The translations under genes and the position numbers were made by a program. A stretch of 40,731 bases of DNA from a virus. Positions 14,821 to 23,743 of this stretch are shown here, piece after piece. Under the pieces are notes generated by a model. It made no database searches, was not told where the DNA came from, and saw only the letters and a list, made by a program, of their open reading frames with translations. How positions within the stretch are numbered: the first letter of the stretch is position 1; each line of letters begins with the position of its first letter. Location of the stretch: positions 1 to 40,731 of the IMG/VR virus record IMGVR_UViG_3300032093_011587; one strand, written 5' to 3'.

Positions 14821-16194
14821 TCATGCCAGTCGCGTGTTGCCCGTGGACGCGGCACGTGCCGCATAGATCGACAGGAGCCCCTGGAGCCACGACGTCACGC
14901 TCCGGGGGTTCGCCATGGTAAGCTCGGCCACCTTCCCGAACCCGCTCATTTCGAGGTTGATCGCGTTGAGCATCGCCGCCTGTTTGATGTTGGCGGCCGA
15001 CTCGTAAGCCGAGACGCGAAGCTGACCCATGGCCTGCTCCTGACGGACGGCCTCCTGCACGCGGTCCACCCCTCCCATCTCCAGCTCCGCGGCCGAGCGT
15101 TCGCCCGCGAGACGACCTTCCGCGAGGGCTGCACGCTGGGCTCCGGCCTTCAGCTTGGTGTCGGCACCGGCCATCCGAAGCTGGGCGCCCTGCTGTTTGA
15201 TGCCCGCGCCCTGGAGGTACGTGCCGGCCGCGTTCAGCTTCGTGCCCGCAAGTGCCTGCTTCAGAGAGGCGGACGCCTGGTTGTACGAACTGATGATGGG
15301 CGTGATCGCGGCCTGCGTCGAGGCTCGGGTCTCCGTTTCGAGGGCGTACAGCTGACTGTCGACGACCTCGTCCGGGTAGGCCCCACGCATCGCCTCGATC
15401 TGCTGGCGGGTCGATCGAGCCGACCGGTGGAGAGCGTACGCCGTCGAGCTGGCGTCCTCGGCGCTGCGGTCCTTGAACTCGGAGATCGCCTGTTGCATGG
15501 TGGCGACGGCCCCGTCGGCCAGGCCGTACGCCTTGTTGACGTCCGCGTCGACGTTGTTCAGGCCCTTCATGGCCGTGTCGACGTCCTTCGAGGCGGCATC
15601 GGTCATCTGCTCGGCCTTGCCCATTCCGCGACGGAAGGCGGGCATCGCGCCCCGCATCCCCGCGAGGGCGTTGTCCATTCCGGCCTGGACGTCACCGGTG
15701 TTCTGCTGGGCCGAGCCGTAGAGGGCGTCCGCAATGCCCATGAAGGGATCGGTCGTGCTGTCCGCGAGGCCGCCCAGCCGGTTGTTGACGCCGCCGATCA
15801 GGTCGGAGATGTCGCCGATCCGGTTGTTGACGATGCCGTACTGCTCGTCGGCAGCCGACTGCATCGCGTTCTGGTCCTGGAGGAAGGCCTGCGTCAGGAC
15901 CGGGGGCAGCCCGAGCGAGTTGCCTCCCGTGTTGATCTGCGAGAGAGGCATCTGATGGGGGATGCCGGACTGCGTCCAGTAGGCGTTCTGGCCCTGCACC
16001 CGCATGCCCATGCCGCGAGCGGCGTCCGCCGGACTCTGGCCCGCCGACCGGAGCAGCTCCTCGACGCCCGTGTCGTTCCACTGCGGCGTGTTCGACTGGT
16101 GGTACGGGTCGAACTGCTGATCGACGCGGCGTGCACGACCGGGGATGCCCTGAAGACGGGGCGTGCTTCCGAACGGGTTGCTGGCGCTGTTCAT
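14821..16194 (-). CDS. Ala/Gln-rich internal virion-type protein, 457 aa
   Basis: 457 residues from the ATG at 16194, which overlaps the stop of the upstream gene (ATGA). A longer in-frame extension exists but would overlap the whole upstream gene. The N-terminal 100 residues are Pro/Asn/Gln-rich. From about 150 it is continuous helix with heptad-like Ala, Gln and Leu spacing and several short Gly-turns (LIGGVNNRLGGLAD; LQGAGIKQQGAQLRMAGADTKLKAGA), typical of rod-forming internal proteins. No enzyme motif. The 15067 motif copy is read MGGV. Confidence 0.76.
   Translation of the reverse strand: MNSASNPFGSTPRLQGIPGRARRVDQQFDPYHQSNTPQWNDTGVEELLRSAGQSPADAARGMGMRVQGQNAYWTQSGIPHQMPLSQINTGGNSLGLPPVLTQAFLQDQNAMQSAADEQYGIVNNRIGDISDLIGGVNNRLGGLADSTTDPFMGIADALYGSAQQNTGDVQAGMDNALAGMRGAMPAFRRGMGKAEQMTDAASKDVDTAMKGLNNVDADVNKAYGLADGAVATMQQAISEFKDRSAEDASSTAYALHRSARSTRQQIEAMRGAYPDEVVDSQLYALETETRASTQAAITPIISSYNQASASLKQALAGTKLNAAGTYLQGAGIKQQGAQLRMAGADTKLKAGAQRAALAEGRLAGERSAAELEMGGVDRVQEAVRQEQAMGQLRVSAYESAANIKQAAMLNAINLEMSGFGKVAELTMANPRSVTSWLQGLLSIYAARAASTGNTRLA
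15067..15079 (+). repeat. 13-bp motif copy, exact (in gene, antisense)
   Basis: CACCCCTCCCATC on the plus strand; gene reads MGGV. The next copy rightward is not until 19687, the longest gap in the virion operon. Confidence 0.9.
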
Positions 16195-16850
16195 GTGGTC
16201 TTTCCTCCCCGACCGGAGCCGGGCGCGTTGAACGTGTTGTAGCTCTTCAGCCACGCCGGTGTGTTGTACTTGTTCAGCGGCGTGACGCCAATCCGCTGGT
16301 TGCCTCGACCGTACTTCTGGGTCGCGGCCGCCTGCTGACTGCGGTTCACACTGATGCCCGTGACCGGATCGCGGATCATGTCGTCCGTGTAGCGACCGCC
16401 CATCGTCGGCAGTCCGGGAATCCGGGCGCTCGCCATCCCGTTGTACGTGCCGCCGTCGGCCGGGATGCCCAGGGAGCCTGCGGGTGCCGCACCGGTCCAA
16501 CCGGCCTCGCCCTGTCGGCGGACCGAGAGGTTGCCGTCGGCGCCGAAGTAGGCCTGAGCCTTGCCGCTGCGGATGCCCTCGCGGGTCTGAAGCAGCGACT
16601 CCAGGTCCTGCCCATTCAGCAGGTGGCCTTCCATCCAGGCCCGGTTCACCGGGCTCATCGGGCCGCCGCCCAACAGGTCCCGGAGCGTCTGATCAATGGC
16701 CTGGTTGTTCGCGTTCAGGAGCAGCTCGGCGCGGGGGTCGTTGGCCGCGAGGCCCTGAAGGACACTCATGTCGCCGTACTGAAGCGAGCCACCGGGCCCG
16801 CCGTTGTGTGCGGGGGACTGACTGCGGAAACGGGGGCTGAAGGTGATCAT
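16191..16850 (-). CDS. Virion-operon protein, 219 aa, unknown
   Basis: 219 residues, ATGA-coupled at both ends (to the nozzle-like gene upstream and the 14821 gene downstream). The sequence is Gly/Asn/Pro-rich with a helical middle (about 25-95) and a basic C-terminus ending in GSGRGGKTT. No motif recognised. Probably a tail or internal structural protein given its coupling to both. Confidence 0.74.
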   Translation of the reverse strand: MITFSPRFRSQSPAHNGGPGGSLQYGDMSVLQGLAANDPRAELLLNANNQAIDQTLRDLLGGGPMSPVNRAWMEGHLLNGQDLESLLQTREGIRSGKAQAYFGADGNLSVRRQGEAGWTGAAPAGSLGIPADGGTYNGMASARIPGLPTMGGRYTDDMIRDPVTGISVNRSQQAAATQKYGRGNQRIGVTPLNKYNTPAWLKSYNTFNAPGSGRGGKTT

Positions 16851-19579
16851 GCCTTGCGACTCCGATCTGAGGCGAGAACGCTGCCTTGCACCCGCACCCC
16901 GAGCAACTCAAAGTCCAGGGAGGGTGCCACAATGATAACGCCCGGAACCAGAGCCGTCCCGGAGACCCCGTGCTTTCCCGCTTCCGCGGTGAGGCCGAAC
17001 GCGGCGTGGTATGTCCCCTCCCGATCCACCACCGACGCGGTCGGGTTGCCGTTCCGGTCCGTCGGGAACGCACTGACGAGCGGCTGCTCCTCCGTGCCCC
17101 GGTAGACGGTCGCCCGGAACCGGTTGAGGAAGGCGGGCCGGTCCGCCAGTCCCGGCGTTGTGACGCCTGCGAAGGAGGCACCCAGCGACTGCACGTGCTT
17201 CACCGAGAAGTAGTCGAGCGACTCCGCCATCGGCGTCCCGTCCTCGGCCTTCGTGCCCAGCTGCGAGCCTTGCCACTCGAAATAGACCGGCGAGAAGCCC
17301 ACGATGTCGCCCGCCTTGAGGCCGGACAGGTTCGCCCGCGTCGCATCCGTGAGCACGTACCGGCCCGACGTCTCGGCCGCCCTTTTCACGACGGCCGACT
17401 TGTGCACGAGAGCCGGGTTGGTCGAGGACAGGACGTAGAGACGCATGCCCCAGACCTCGCTCGGGTAGGTCTCGCCGTAGGTGGTGCCAAGAGCGATCTC
17501 GCCGATGCCGCTGTAGTCGGCCGAGACGTTGAAGCAGGAGTCGAGGTCGCACGGGAGCAGCGTCGTGCACGGCACGTTGAACAGCTTGGAGCCGCGGTGC
17601 CGGCGTTCGCGGCGGACGTCGTGCGTGAACAGCCGGAACGCAAAGCCCGTGACGATGTCGGAGACTCCGTCCTTGGGCGCGTTCTGCACGAAGAAGGCCC
17701 GCTCCTCCAGCGGATTCCGGTACGTCGCGTTGTTGGTCCCGTCGTTCGTCGTCAGGTCGCTCAGGTCGTAGACGAAGTCCTGGGGCCACGCCGCCCGACA
17801 GCCGGTCTCGAAGGGCAGGTCCCGCAGCTCCGTGACGATGCCCGTGTTGAACCAGAAGAGGCAAGCCTCGCCCCGAGTCGGGTTGTACGCGTACAGGCAG
17901 GACGTGTGCGGATCGAAGACCAGCTCCACGGCCCGCATGTCAGCGGCCCACGTCTCCCGGATGATGTAGTTGATCGACTTGACCTCGTCCAGCTGGGCCT
18001 GCGAGTCGACGTTCTTCATCCCCTTGCTCGTCACGAAGTAGATGAGGGAGCCGACCGTCTCGCACGCCTTGCTGTTGACGACGCCGAAGCCCTCATGCAT
18101 CTCCGTCACGCGGATGTACTGGTCCTCACGCCGCAGCATGTACTGCCGGTCCCGGCTGAACCCGATGACGTTGGGTCCCGCCTTCTCGAACGCGATCACC
18201 TCGTTGTACTGGAGGCTCGGGTAGTACCGGTTGTCCGGCGGGAACAGCTCCGGACTGATCTCCGTGAGCGACGACCACCGGATCTCACCGACGCCCCTGA
18301 CCTCGTCCTCCTGCGTGTTCGTCCCCGTGGACGACTGGCTGCTCTGCGAGATCGCGCCCACAATCAGCGAGCCCTCATACCAGATGGCGGCGCCGCCCTT
18401 GGGCATGTCCGCGTCGTACAGCGTCCGGTCCTGGAACGTGGACTGGAAAACCAGCTGCTTATCCGACAGCTCGTACCAGTAGACGGCCTGCTTCAGCGAG
18501 CCTGAGAGCACGTTCGCCGTCTGCACCGAAGTGAGGTCCACGATGGCGTCCAGATGCAGGATGCCCGCGACGTACACGCCACCCGCGTCCTGCACCCGCA
18601 CGCTCCGGTAGAAGTAGGCCCGGTCGTACTGCGTCGAGTCGTACGTGATCTCCATTGCCGCATACAGCGGAATCGGTTCGACGTCGTCGTCCGGGTTCTC
18701 GTCGAAGTTCGACTTGCGAACGTCCGCGATCTCCGAGAGCGCGCTCCGCTTCCCCGTCTCGCTGTTGTACAGCAGATAAGCGAAGGCGTAGTCGCCCGGC
18801 GGCAGCTTCTGCAACTTCGACTCGTCCTGCCCATAGCCCGTGCCCGACGCATCGACCGAGCCGGTCCCGTCATACGGCATGAGCGGATCTGCCTCGCTCG
18901 GCAGGAAGTCCAGCAGCACCAGCTGTCCGGCGCCTGGCCGGTTCGGATCGCCCGTCGACGCGATCGAACCGAGCGCTCCCGCCAGGTCCGGCCCCAGGAG
19001 CGCCGGTCGAGCGCCCGGTCCCGTGTTGCCCACGACGATCAGGTCGTACGGGGCCTCCCGCCGCACGTACGCCAGCACCGGCTCCCGATCCTTGACCATT
19101 ACGTAGATGTTGCGGCCCTGCACCTGCACCGTCATGGGCTTGCCCAGGATCGCGCTTTGCTTCGGACCGACCGGCACCGTCTGCATCAGCAGCACGCTCT
19201 TGACCCAGCGGCCCAGCTGCGTGTGGTAGTAGTCCATGAAGATGTCGGAGAACAGGCTCCCGTTCTTCCGTCGCACCCGATAGACGAAGCCGAACCCGTA
19301 CCAGCGATCCGAGATGGTGAAGTTCACGCCCCGGACGTCAATGATCTCCGAAGTCTCGTCGTGCTGCCCCAGGACCGCCGTGCCCCACGCCTCGTGGTCG
19401 AACCGATGCGTCTCGATGAAGCCCGGGAACGGCCGGAGCCCGCCCTCGGTGCTGCCGTCCACGCCCAGCATGCGCCACGAGAAGGGCTCCGTGACCTTGA
19501 TGCGGCTCGCCTTCGCGTCCATCGTCGTGTTGACGAGCGGCATGTCCCAGCTCACGTTGTCGATCTGAGTGCGGTTCAT
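16847..19579 (-). CDS. Putative tail nozzle/tubular protein (910 aa)
   Basis: 910 residues, almost wholly beta-like, with regularly spaced aromatic and Gly turns and a beta-propeller-like distribution. The opening (N-terminal Asn-Val-Ser, then GLRPFPGF at about 48-55) and the size resemble tail nozzle proteins such as T7 gp12, which open with a sample-and-project beta structure. Its position downstream of the adaptor-like gene and before internal proteins suits a distal tail-tube component. Homology is inferred from layout and not proven; a receptor-binding or other beta-rich tail protein is the alternative. No copy of the 13-bp motif occurs in this gene. Confidence 0.6.
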   Translation of the reverse strand: MNRTQIDNVSWDMPLVNTTMDAKASRIKVTEPFSWRMLGVDGSTEGGLRPFPGFIETHRFDHEAWGTAVLGQHDETSEIIDVRGVNFTISDRWYGFGFVYRVRRKNGSLFSDIFMDYYHTQLGRWVKSVLLMQTVPVGPKQSAILGKPMTVQVQGRNIYVMVKDREPVLAYVRREAPYDLIVVGNTGPGARPALLGPDLAGALGSIASTGDPNRPGAGQLVLLDFLPSEADPLMPYDGTGSVDASGTGYGQDESKLQKLPPGDYAFAYLLYNSETGKRSALSEIADVRKSNFDENPDDDVEPIPLYAAMEITYDSTQYDRAYFYRSVRVQDAGGVYVAGILHLDAIVDLTSVQTANVLSGSLKQAVYWYELSDKQLVFQSTFQDRTLYDADMPKGGAAIWYEGSLIVGAISQSSQSSTGTNTQEDEVRGVGEIRWSSLTEISPELFPPDNRYYPSLQYNEVIAFEKAGPNVIGFSRDRQYMLRREDQYIRVTEMHEGFGVVNSKACETVGSLIYFVTSKGMKNVDSQAQLDEVKSINYIIRETWAADMRAVELVFDPHTSCLYAYNPTRGEACLFWFNTGIVTELRDLPFETGCRAAWPQDFVYDLSDLTTNDGTNNATYRNPLEERAFFVQNAPKDGVSDIVTGFAFRLFTHDVRRERRHRGSKLFNVPCTTLLPCDLDSCFNVSADYSGIGEIALGTTYGETYPSEVWGMRLYVLSSTNPALVHKSAVVKRAAETSGRYVLTDATRANLSGLKAGDIVGFSPVYFEWQGSQLGTKAEDGTPMAESLDYFSVKHVQSLGASFAGVTTPGLADRPAFLNRFRATVYRGTEEQPLVSAFPTDRNGNPTASVVDREGTYHAAFGLTAEAGKHGVSGTALVPGVIIVAPSLDFELLGVRVQGSVLASDRSRKA

Positions 19580-20574
19580 TCCAGGCTCCCGGGCTCAACA
19601 CCGACCGCCAGACAGGGGCGTCCATGCAGCACGTGCTTCACGTGGTAAGCGTATCGCTCCGGGGGCGAACTGACGATGGTGACCTTTCCCCCTCCCATCT
19701 CCGCCGCCAGCACGTCAAAGAGCAGGCGACCGGCACCGCGGAAGTCCGGGTGGAACCAGAGGACCCGGCCCTCGACGATCTGCGAGGCCAGCCACACCAG
19801 CGGCAGCATCTCCGCACCCACAAACACCACATTCTCATGCCAGCCGAACGTGCCCGCCCACTCCCGGAGGGCCGAAAGCGGTACGGTGCCGGGGATTGTG
19901 GAGGCCGTCCGGACGAGGCGGGCGGGAATCGACGCTTCACCCCTCCCATCCACCGCCGGGATGTGCACTTTCTTCATGCCGCTGAAGTGGGCCCCCCACG
20001 TCTCGATGGCCCGGGGGTGGGGTGTGTGTCGGTTGAGGAGCCGGGAGATACGGACGATGGTCCCGCCGCACTGCCGTTCCAGGACTTCGGACCAGAGCGG
20101 CTGCTCGTAGAGGGGACTGAAGGAGGGACGGCCCTTGTCGACCCACCACCGGTGCATGAGTTCGATCAGGGGGCCGTGCGTCTCCGGTTCGTAGAGGCAA
20201 AGACCGCCCTGGAGGTGTTCGCGGGGGTCGGTCGGACCGAAGTGGGGTTCCCACGCGGCGAGACAGCGGCCCCACGGGTAGCGGCCGGCAGATCCGACGT
20301 ACTGCCACTCCGGCGCCATGTAGATGTGGCCGGGCTTCGTGCACCGGAACGGGTCCGGGCAGTCGGCCGACAGCACGATGTCCGGGTCAAGGACCAGAAC
20401 GCGGCTGTACTGGCGGAGATGGGAGGGGAGTGCCAGGCGGGCCCAGCTTGGATGGGGCTCGAACGGGAAGTCGAATACCCGAATCTCGACCCCCCAGCGG
20501 GAGGCTGCTCTTTCGACTGAGCGACGCGCGTTCTCCGGCCACGGACGTGTCGAGTGTAATGCGATTGCGTTCAC
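19576..20574 (-). CDS. Glycosyltransferase family 8-like protein
   Basis: 332 residues. The GT-A metal-binding signature is present: RVLVLDPDIVLS with Asp63-Pro-Asp65 at the end of a beta strand, then the conserved-looking GGLCLYEP at about 124-131. This pattern fits family 8/nucleotide-sugar transferases that add hexoses to lipopolysaccharide or protein. The C-terminal half is variable. The first 62 codons overlap the end of the GT25-like gene by 188 bases in another frame; the strong N-terminal Rossmann-like start (IALHST) argues for this ATG. Third of three adjacent glycosyltransferase-like genes. Target, virion or host glycan, unknown. Confidence 0.75.
   Translation of the reverse strand: MNAIALHSTRPWPENARRSVERAASRWGVEIRVFDFPFEPHPSWARLALPSHLRQYSRVLVLDPDIVLSADCPDPFRCTKPGHIYMAPEWQYVGSAGRYPWGRCLAAWEPHFGPTDPREHLQGGLCLYEPETHGPLIELMHRWWVDKGRPSFSPLYEQPLWSEVLERQCGGTIVRISRLLNRHTPHPRAIETWGAHFSGMKKVHIPAVDGRGEASIPARLVRTASTIPGTVPLSALREWAGTFGWHENVVFVGAEMLPLVWLASQIVEGRVLWFHPDFRGAGRLLFDVLAAEMGGGKVTIVSSPPERYAYHVKHVLHGRPCLAVGVEPGSLE
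19687..19699 (+). repeat. 11-bp core motif copy (in gene, antisense)
   Basis: Core CCCCTCCCATC at 19689-19699 preceded by TC instead of CA. The gene reads MGGG. Confidence 0.75.
19938..19950 (+). repeat. 13-bp motif copy, exact (in gene, antisense)
   Basis: CACCCCTCCCATC, read DGRGE by the leftward gene, a different frame from the MGGV copies. Confidence 0.9.
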
Positions 20575-21193
20575 GGTTCTTGTCCTTGTTGTCTGAGATC
20601 AGGTCGTTCCGCTGCCACGCGAACGGGACGGCAGGCATGTACACGGACATCTGCGGGTGCAGCCCGGCGAGGAGCTGGTCGTTCCAGTGGGCCTTCGTCC
20701 GGAGGGCGGCGATGCACCGGTCGTAGGCCTTCGCGGAGACCGCGTAGGCAAAGCAGTTGTAGACGTACGACGGCCGGACCACCTGGGTGGAGACCCGGGC
20801 CCGGTCGAGCATGACCCGGCCGTTCAGGTAGATCATGTCCCAGTCGTCCGGGACCTCCCGGAGGAAGGCGTCGCACCGGACCTTGAAGTCGTCGGCCAGC
20901 CAGAGGTCGTCCTCGAAGATGAGCACGCCCGGCAGGTCCGCGTTCTTCGCGAGCGAGATGACCGACAGGTGCGACAGCAGACAGCAGTACGGCCCGGCCG
21001 TGAGCGGCCACTTCAGCGGCGGCGTGGCGGGGAGGAGATGGGAGGGGTACGTCTCGCCGTCGATCGCGTCAAAGCGGCGGACGTCGATGCCTGCCTTCTT
21101 GAACTCGGCCGAAGCGAGCGCCCACCGGTCGGACCGGCGTGCCAGATTGATGCAGAAGGCGAGCGGAAACCGCGCCCTCATTGTGGGACTCAT
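20387..21193 (-). CDS. Glycosyltransferase family 25-like protein
   Basis: 268 residues from the ATG at 21193, inside an ATGA overlap with the preceding gene. Family 25 (LPS galactosyl/glucosyltransferase) hallmarks: CINLARRSDRW at 14-24, RFDAIDG at 40-46, a glycine/cysteine-rich AGPYCCLLSHL at about 66-76, and the acidic LIFEDD at 91-96. GT25 enzymes add sugars to lipopolysaccharide or, in some eukaryote homologues, to collagen. The catalytic part ends near residue 205; the last 60 or so residues are Arg/Pro/Ser-rich and overlap the GT8-like start by 188 bases, so they may be an unselected read-through extension. Confidence 0.78.
   Translation of the reverse strand: MSPTMRARFPLAFCINLARRSDRWALASAEFKKAGIDVRRFDAIDGETYPSHLLPATPPLKWPLTAGPYCCLLSHLSVISLAKNADLPGVLIFEDDLWLADDFKVRCDAFLREVPDDWDMIYLNGRVMLDRARVSTQVVRPSYVYNCFAYAVSAKAYDRCIAALRTKAHWNDQLLAGLHPQMSVYMPAVPFAWQRNDLISDNKDKNRERNRITLDTSVAGERASLSRKSSLPLGGRDSGIRLPVRAPSKLGPPGTPLPSPPVQPRSGP
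20418..20428 (-). repeat. 11-bp core motif copy (in overlapping genes)
   Basis: Core CCCCTCCCATC on the minus strand, in the region shared by the GT25-like (PLPSP) and GT8-like (LPSHL) genes. Confidence 0.75.
21037..21049 (-). repeat. Motif copy, first base T (in gene, sense)
   Basis: TACCCCTCCCATC on the minus strand, one base from consensus, read YPSH. Confidence 0.8.
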
Positions 21194-22083
21194 TTGTACC
21201 AGCCTCCCTCCGGAACGGCGGTCCGGCAGTAGGGGTGTGACTCTTCGAGCATCTGGGCGTACGGCTTGTGCGGGAAGCACGTCAGGCCCGAAGACGGGTT
21301 CGCGTTCCAGACCTGGATGCGACGGGACTTCAGATAGGGCGTGAGCGACGTGAGCCGCTGGTTCAGCACCCGGTACAACCGGTTGTTGGAGGCACGGCCT
21401 CGCTCGTGCTTGTCCTGACCGAAGGCGTAGCAGTCGCCCTCGGGCGGCATGTGGAAGTCGCAGCCGAGCAGGTTGATCGTGGTGAAGCCCAGCTTGACGG
21501 CGATCCAGAGAGCGGCCGTCATGACGGAGCGGGCTCCCTTGATGCCGAGGGCGCATTTCGTGCCCTTCAGGGTGCCCCACCCGCAGACAGGCAGGTCCAG
21601 GAAGGTGGCGGGGTCGTACCCGTCGTGACGGCGGAACGCGACCACACCCGGACAGTCGCGGGGCGTCAGCAGGCTCGCCTTGATCTCGCCGTCGGACCAG
21701 GTCCGGAGTCGGCGGCCCAGGTGGGCGGCCGGCACGAACTTCAGGACGCCTGGGTCCCGCCAGCCAGTATCGGCGAATTGGGCCGGATTGTCGACGCCGA
21801 CCCAGAAGTCCGGCCGATAGCGGAGCCAGGCGTTGTTGACGGCCATGCTGAGACGGCCGCGGTCCCGGAGCGGAGCGAGGTCAAGGGTCGAGAGGGAGGG
21901 CCCGGAACAGATCAGGAAGAGGACGGCCTTGCGGTACATGCCGTCGACGCGGAGGGGTTCGCCGCCCGCTGAGAAGAAGGGTGAGGGGCCTCTCATGCCC
22001 GAGTCGGGCTCGAACGCCAACGGTTCCTTCGGCGCCGGACTGGTGCGTTGAGCCTTGCGAGTTCGAGGATCGAGTGTGATCAT
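21190..22083 (-). CDS. DUF115/MAF-like glycosyltransferase-type protein
   Basis: 297 residues. After about 50 Pro/Ser residues comes FLICSGPSLSTLDLAPL (about 55-72), a glycine-containing nucleotide-binding loop, then VNNAWLRYRPDFWVGVDNP and the late LLGCDFHMP (about 205-213). This order (GPSL, then VN/PD, then G-C/A-D) is the pattern of the DUF115/MptE-like and flagellin-glycosylation MAF proteins that bind sugar nucleotides such as CMP-sugars. Coupled by ATGA to the GT25-like gene. First of the three glycan genes. Biochemical role inferred; the exact sugar is unknown. Confidence 0.65.
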   Translation of the reverse strand: MITLDPRTRKAQRTSPAPKEPLAFEPDSGMRGPSPFFSAGGEPLRVDGMYRKAVLFLICSGPSLSTLDLAPLRDRGRLSMAVNNAWLRYRPDFWVGVDNPAQFADTGWRDPGVLKFVPAAHLGRRLRTWSDGEIKASLLTPRDCPGVVAFRRHDGYDPATFLDLPVCGWGTLKGTKCALGIKGARSVMTAALWIAVKLGFTTINLLGCDFHMPPEGDCYAFGQDKHERGRASNNRLYRVLNQRLTSLTPYLKSRRIQVWNANPSSGLTCFPHKPYAQMLEESHPYCRTAVPEGGWYK

Positions 22084-22451
22084 GGCGGTTCATGGTTGGA
22101 GAAGCCCTTCCGCTTCAGTGGACATGCGAGCCAAGGGTACTCCAGCTTGCTGTAGAAGTCCGGTCCGACGTCAAGCCGCGTGCCCTTCGCTTTCGGACAG
22201 CCGCAGCTCCCGCAGTAGTGGAAGCCGTCCTTCTCGACCCGTCGCTCGCACGGCGCCTGTAGCTGCACCAGGCTGTATGGTTCTCGCCCGTGGCAGGCGA
22301 TGTGCCGCTCCCGAACCACCTCGGGCCCGGCCCGCTGATCGAAGGGACCCCGGCTTAGCATGGAGCGGGTGAAGTCCAGCGGTCCTTCGAGGCGGGCGAA
22401 GTATCGCTCGCGGACCTCGTTCGCTGTGCGGATGGCTTCTTCGGGGGTCAT
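22080..22451 (-). CDS. Small Cys-rich (zinc-finger-like) protein
   Basis: 123 residues, starting inside the ATGA overlap with the preceding gene. Cys at 53, 68, 80, 83, 85 and 110, with the cluster HYCGSCGC at about 78-85, suggest one zinc site. Ends in YPWLACPLKRKGF, a pattern I have a sense of in other short phage proteins but cannot name. A long in-frame extension upstream was rejected because it overlaps the preceding gene. Function unknown. Confidence 0.72.
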   Translation of the reverse strand: MTPEEAIRTANEVRERYFARLEGPLDFTRSMLSRGPFDQRAGPEVVRERHIACHGREPYSLVQLQAPCERRVEKDGFHYCGSCGCPKAKGTRLDVGPDFYSKLEYPWLACPLKRKGFSNHEPP

Positions 22452-23743
22452 CGGTATCTGATGCAGACGGGGCCGTTGACGGTGAACGTGTTGAAGAAAC
22501 GGTAGTCGGCGCAATCCACCGGCGTCGTGCTGTTGTTTGTAGGGTCGCAGCACGTGCCCTCGCCCGGCTGAATGAGCAGGAACGTGCTGGGGTTGAAGGT
22601 CTCAAACTTCGTCGGGTCGTCCGGGTTGATGAACGCGGCTTCGAGGACCGCGCTCCCATAGGCGAAGCCGTACGCGACGTACCAATCCAGGTGCAGAGGC
22701 GTCACTCGGGCGTTCTCGAAGCAAACCTCCGTGACGATGGTCTCGGCCCACAGACAGTTGCTACCGGGGACGCGGTGCATGCCCGGGACCTGCTGCTTGA
22801 CGACGCAACCGCAGTAGGCGCCCAGCTCGGAGGAGCGGGGGAAGGGAGGGGGATTGCCCGCGATCCCGGCAGACACGAACTGGTCGTACTGGAACCAGGC
22901 GTCGTCCAACGCCGCAGTGACGAAGCTGCCGCACGCGCTCGGACTTTCGATGGGGTTGAAGGCGGTGCAGTCGACGAACTCAGTCGGGTTGGCGGAGTTG
23001 CGGACGTAGGAGGGGCCGGCGCTGAGGTTGACGGTGAAGCCCGCACCGCACCCGGCACATTGGTCTTCGGAGCTGGACGAGGAGCTGCTCGACGAGGAGG
23101 AGCCGGTTTGGCCCGGACCGTCAGTGCCGCCCCACGGAGGCTGACCACCACCACCGCCGCCGATGACAGCGGTCCCGTCCGGACCGGTCGTGAAGCCGCC
23201 AGGTGTATCGCCGCCGCCGGACGTCGCGACACCATCGGTGTCGGGACCATCGCCCGGAGTGGATTCTTCGCCGGGACCGCCCGTGGATTCGTCACCGGGG
23301 GTCGTGCCCTCACCAGGTGTACTCTCTTCGCCGGGACCTTCGGTGGTGCCGTCGCCTGGCGTGGTGTCTTCACCGTCGGTCGACTCGTCGCCGGGTGTGG
23401 ACTCATCGCCCGGAGTGGATTCATCACCCGGCGTGGACTGGTCGCCGGGCGTCGTGTCGAGGCCGGGCGTTTCGTTGGGCGTCTCCGCGACGATGATGGC
23501 CGAAGAGGCAGGCAGCAGGACGGGGGTGAGGACGCCCTGGTCGAACGGACGGCGGAGGGTGGGCTGCTGGGAGGTGCGGGCGCGTGGCAGCGGGAATGGG
23601 AGGGGGTCCCGGATCTTCTGCTGGCCGAACCCCGTCGCGAGCCGGGTCATGACGGACGTGGAGAACCGGGGCCTGAACGTGGAGGCCCACTGGTTCATCG
23701 CGTCGCCGCCAAGATCCGACTGGATGGGGTTCGTGGAGGGCAT
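22448..23743 (-). CDS. Mucin-like Thr/Ser/Pro linker protein with Cys-rich C-terminus
   Basis: 431 residues. Residues about 88-165 are degenerate repeats of STPGDE/TTPGDG type, a Ser/Thr/Pro/Gly/acidic linker; 195-213 are Gly-rich, and 215-225 are eleven Ser in a row written with mixed codons (so not simple slippage). After this come Cys229 and Cys232 and at least eight more Cys in the C-terminal domain, which may be disulphide-linked and exposed. Its place between the adaptor-like gene and the glycosyltransferase cluster suggests a surface virion protein, for example a collar fibre or receptor-binding knob on a flexible stalk. It is the natural candidate substrate of the neighbouring sugar-transfer enzymes. 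No family recognised. Confidence 0.75.
   Translation of the reverse strand: MPSTNPIQSDLGGDAMNQWASTFRPRFSTSVMTRLATGFGQQKIRDPLPFPLPRARTSQQPTLRRPFDQGVLTPVLLPASSAIIVAETPNETPGLDTTPGDQSTPGDESTPGDESTPGDESTDGEDTTPGDGTTEGPGEESTPGEGTTPGDESTGGPGEESTPGDGPDTDGVATSGGGDTPGGFTTGPDGTAVIGGGGGGQPPWGGTDGPGQTGSSSSSSSSSSSEDQCAGCGAGFTVNLSAGPSYVRNSANPTEFVDCTAFNPIESPSACGSFVTAALDDAWFQYDQFVSAGIAGNPPPFPRSSELGAYCGCVVKQQVPGMHRVPGSNCLWAETIVTEVCFENARVTPLHLDWYVAYGFAYGSAVLEAAFINPDDPTKFETFNPSTFLLIQPGEGTCCDPTNNSTTPVDCADYRFFNTFTVNGPVCIRYR

Noticed and set aside
23050-23100. Eleven-Ser run as a slippage/microsatellite
   Set aside because: The codons are mixed (TCC, TCG, AGC), so protein-level selection or older divergence fits better than recent slippage.
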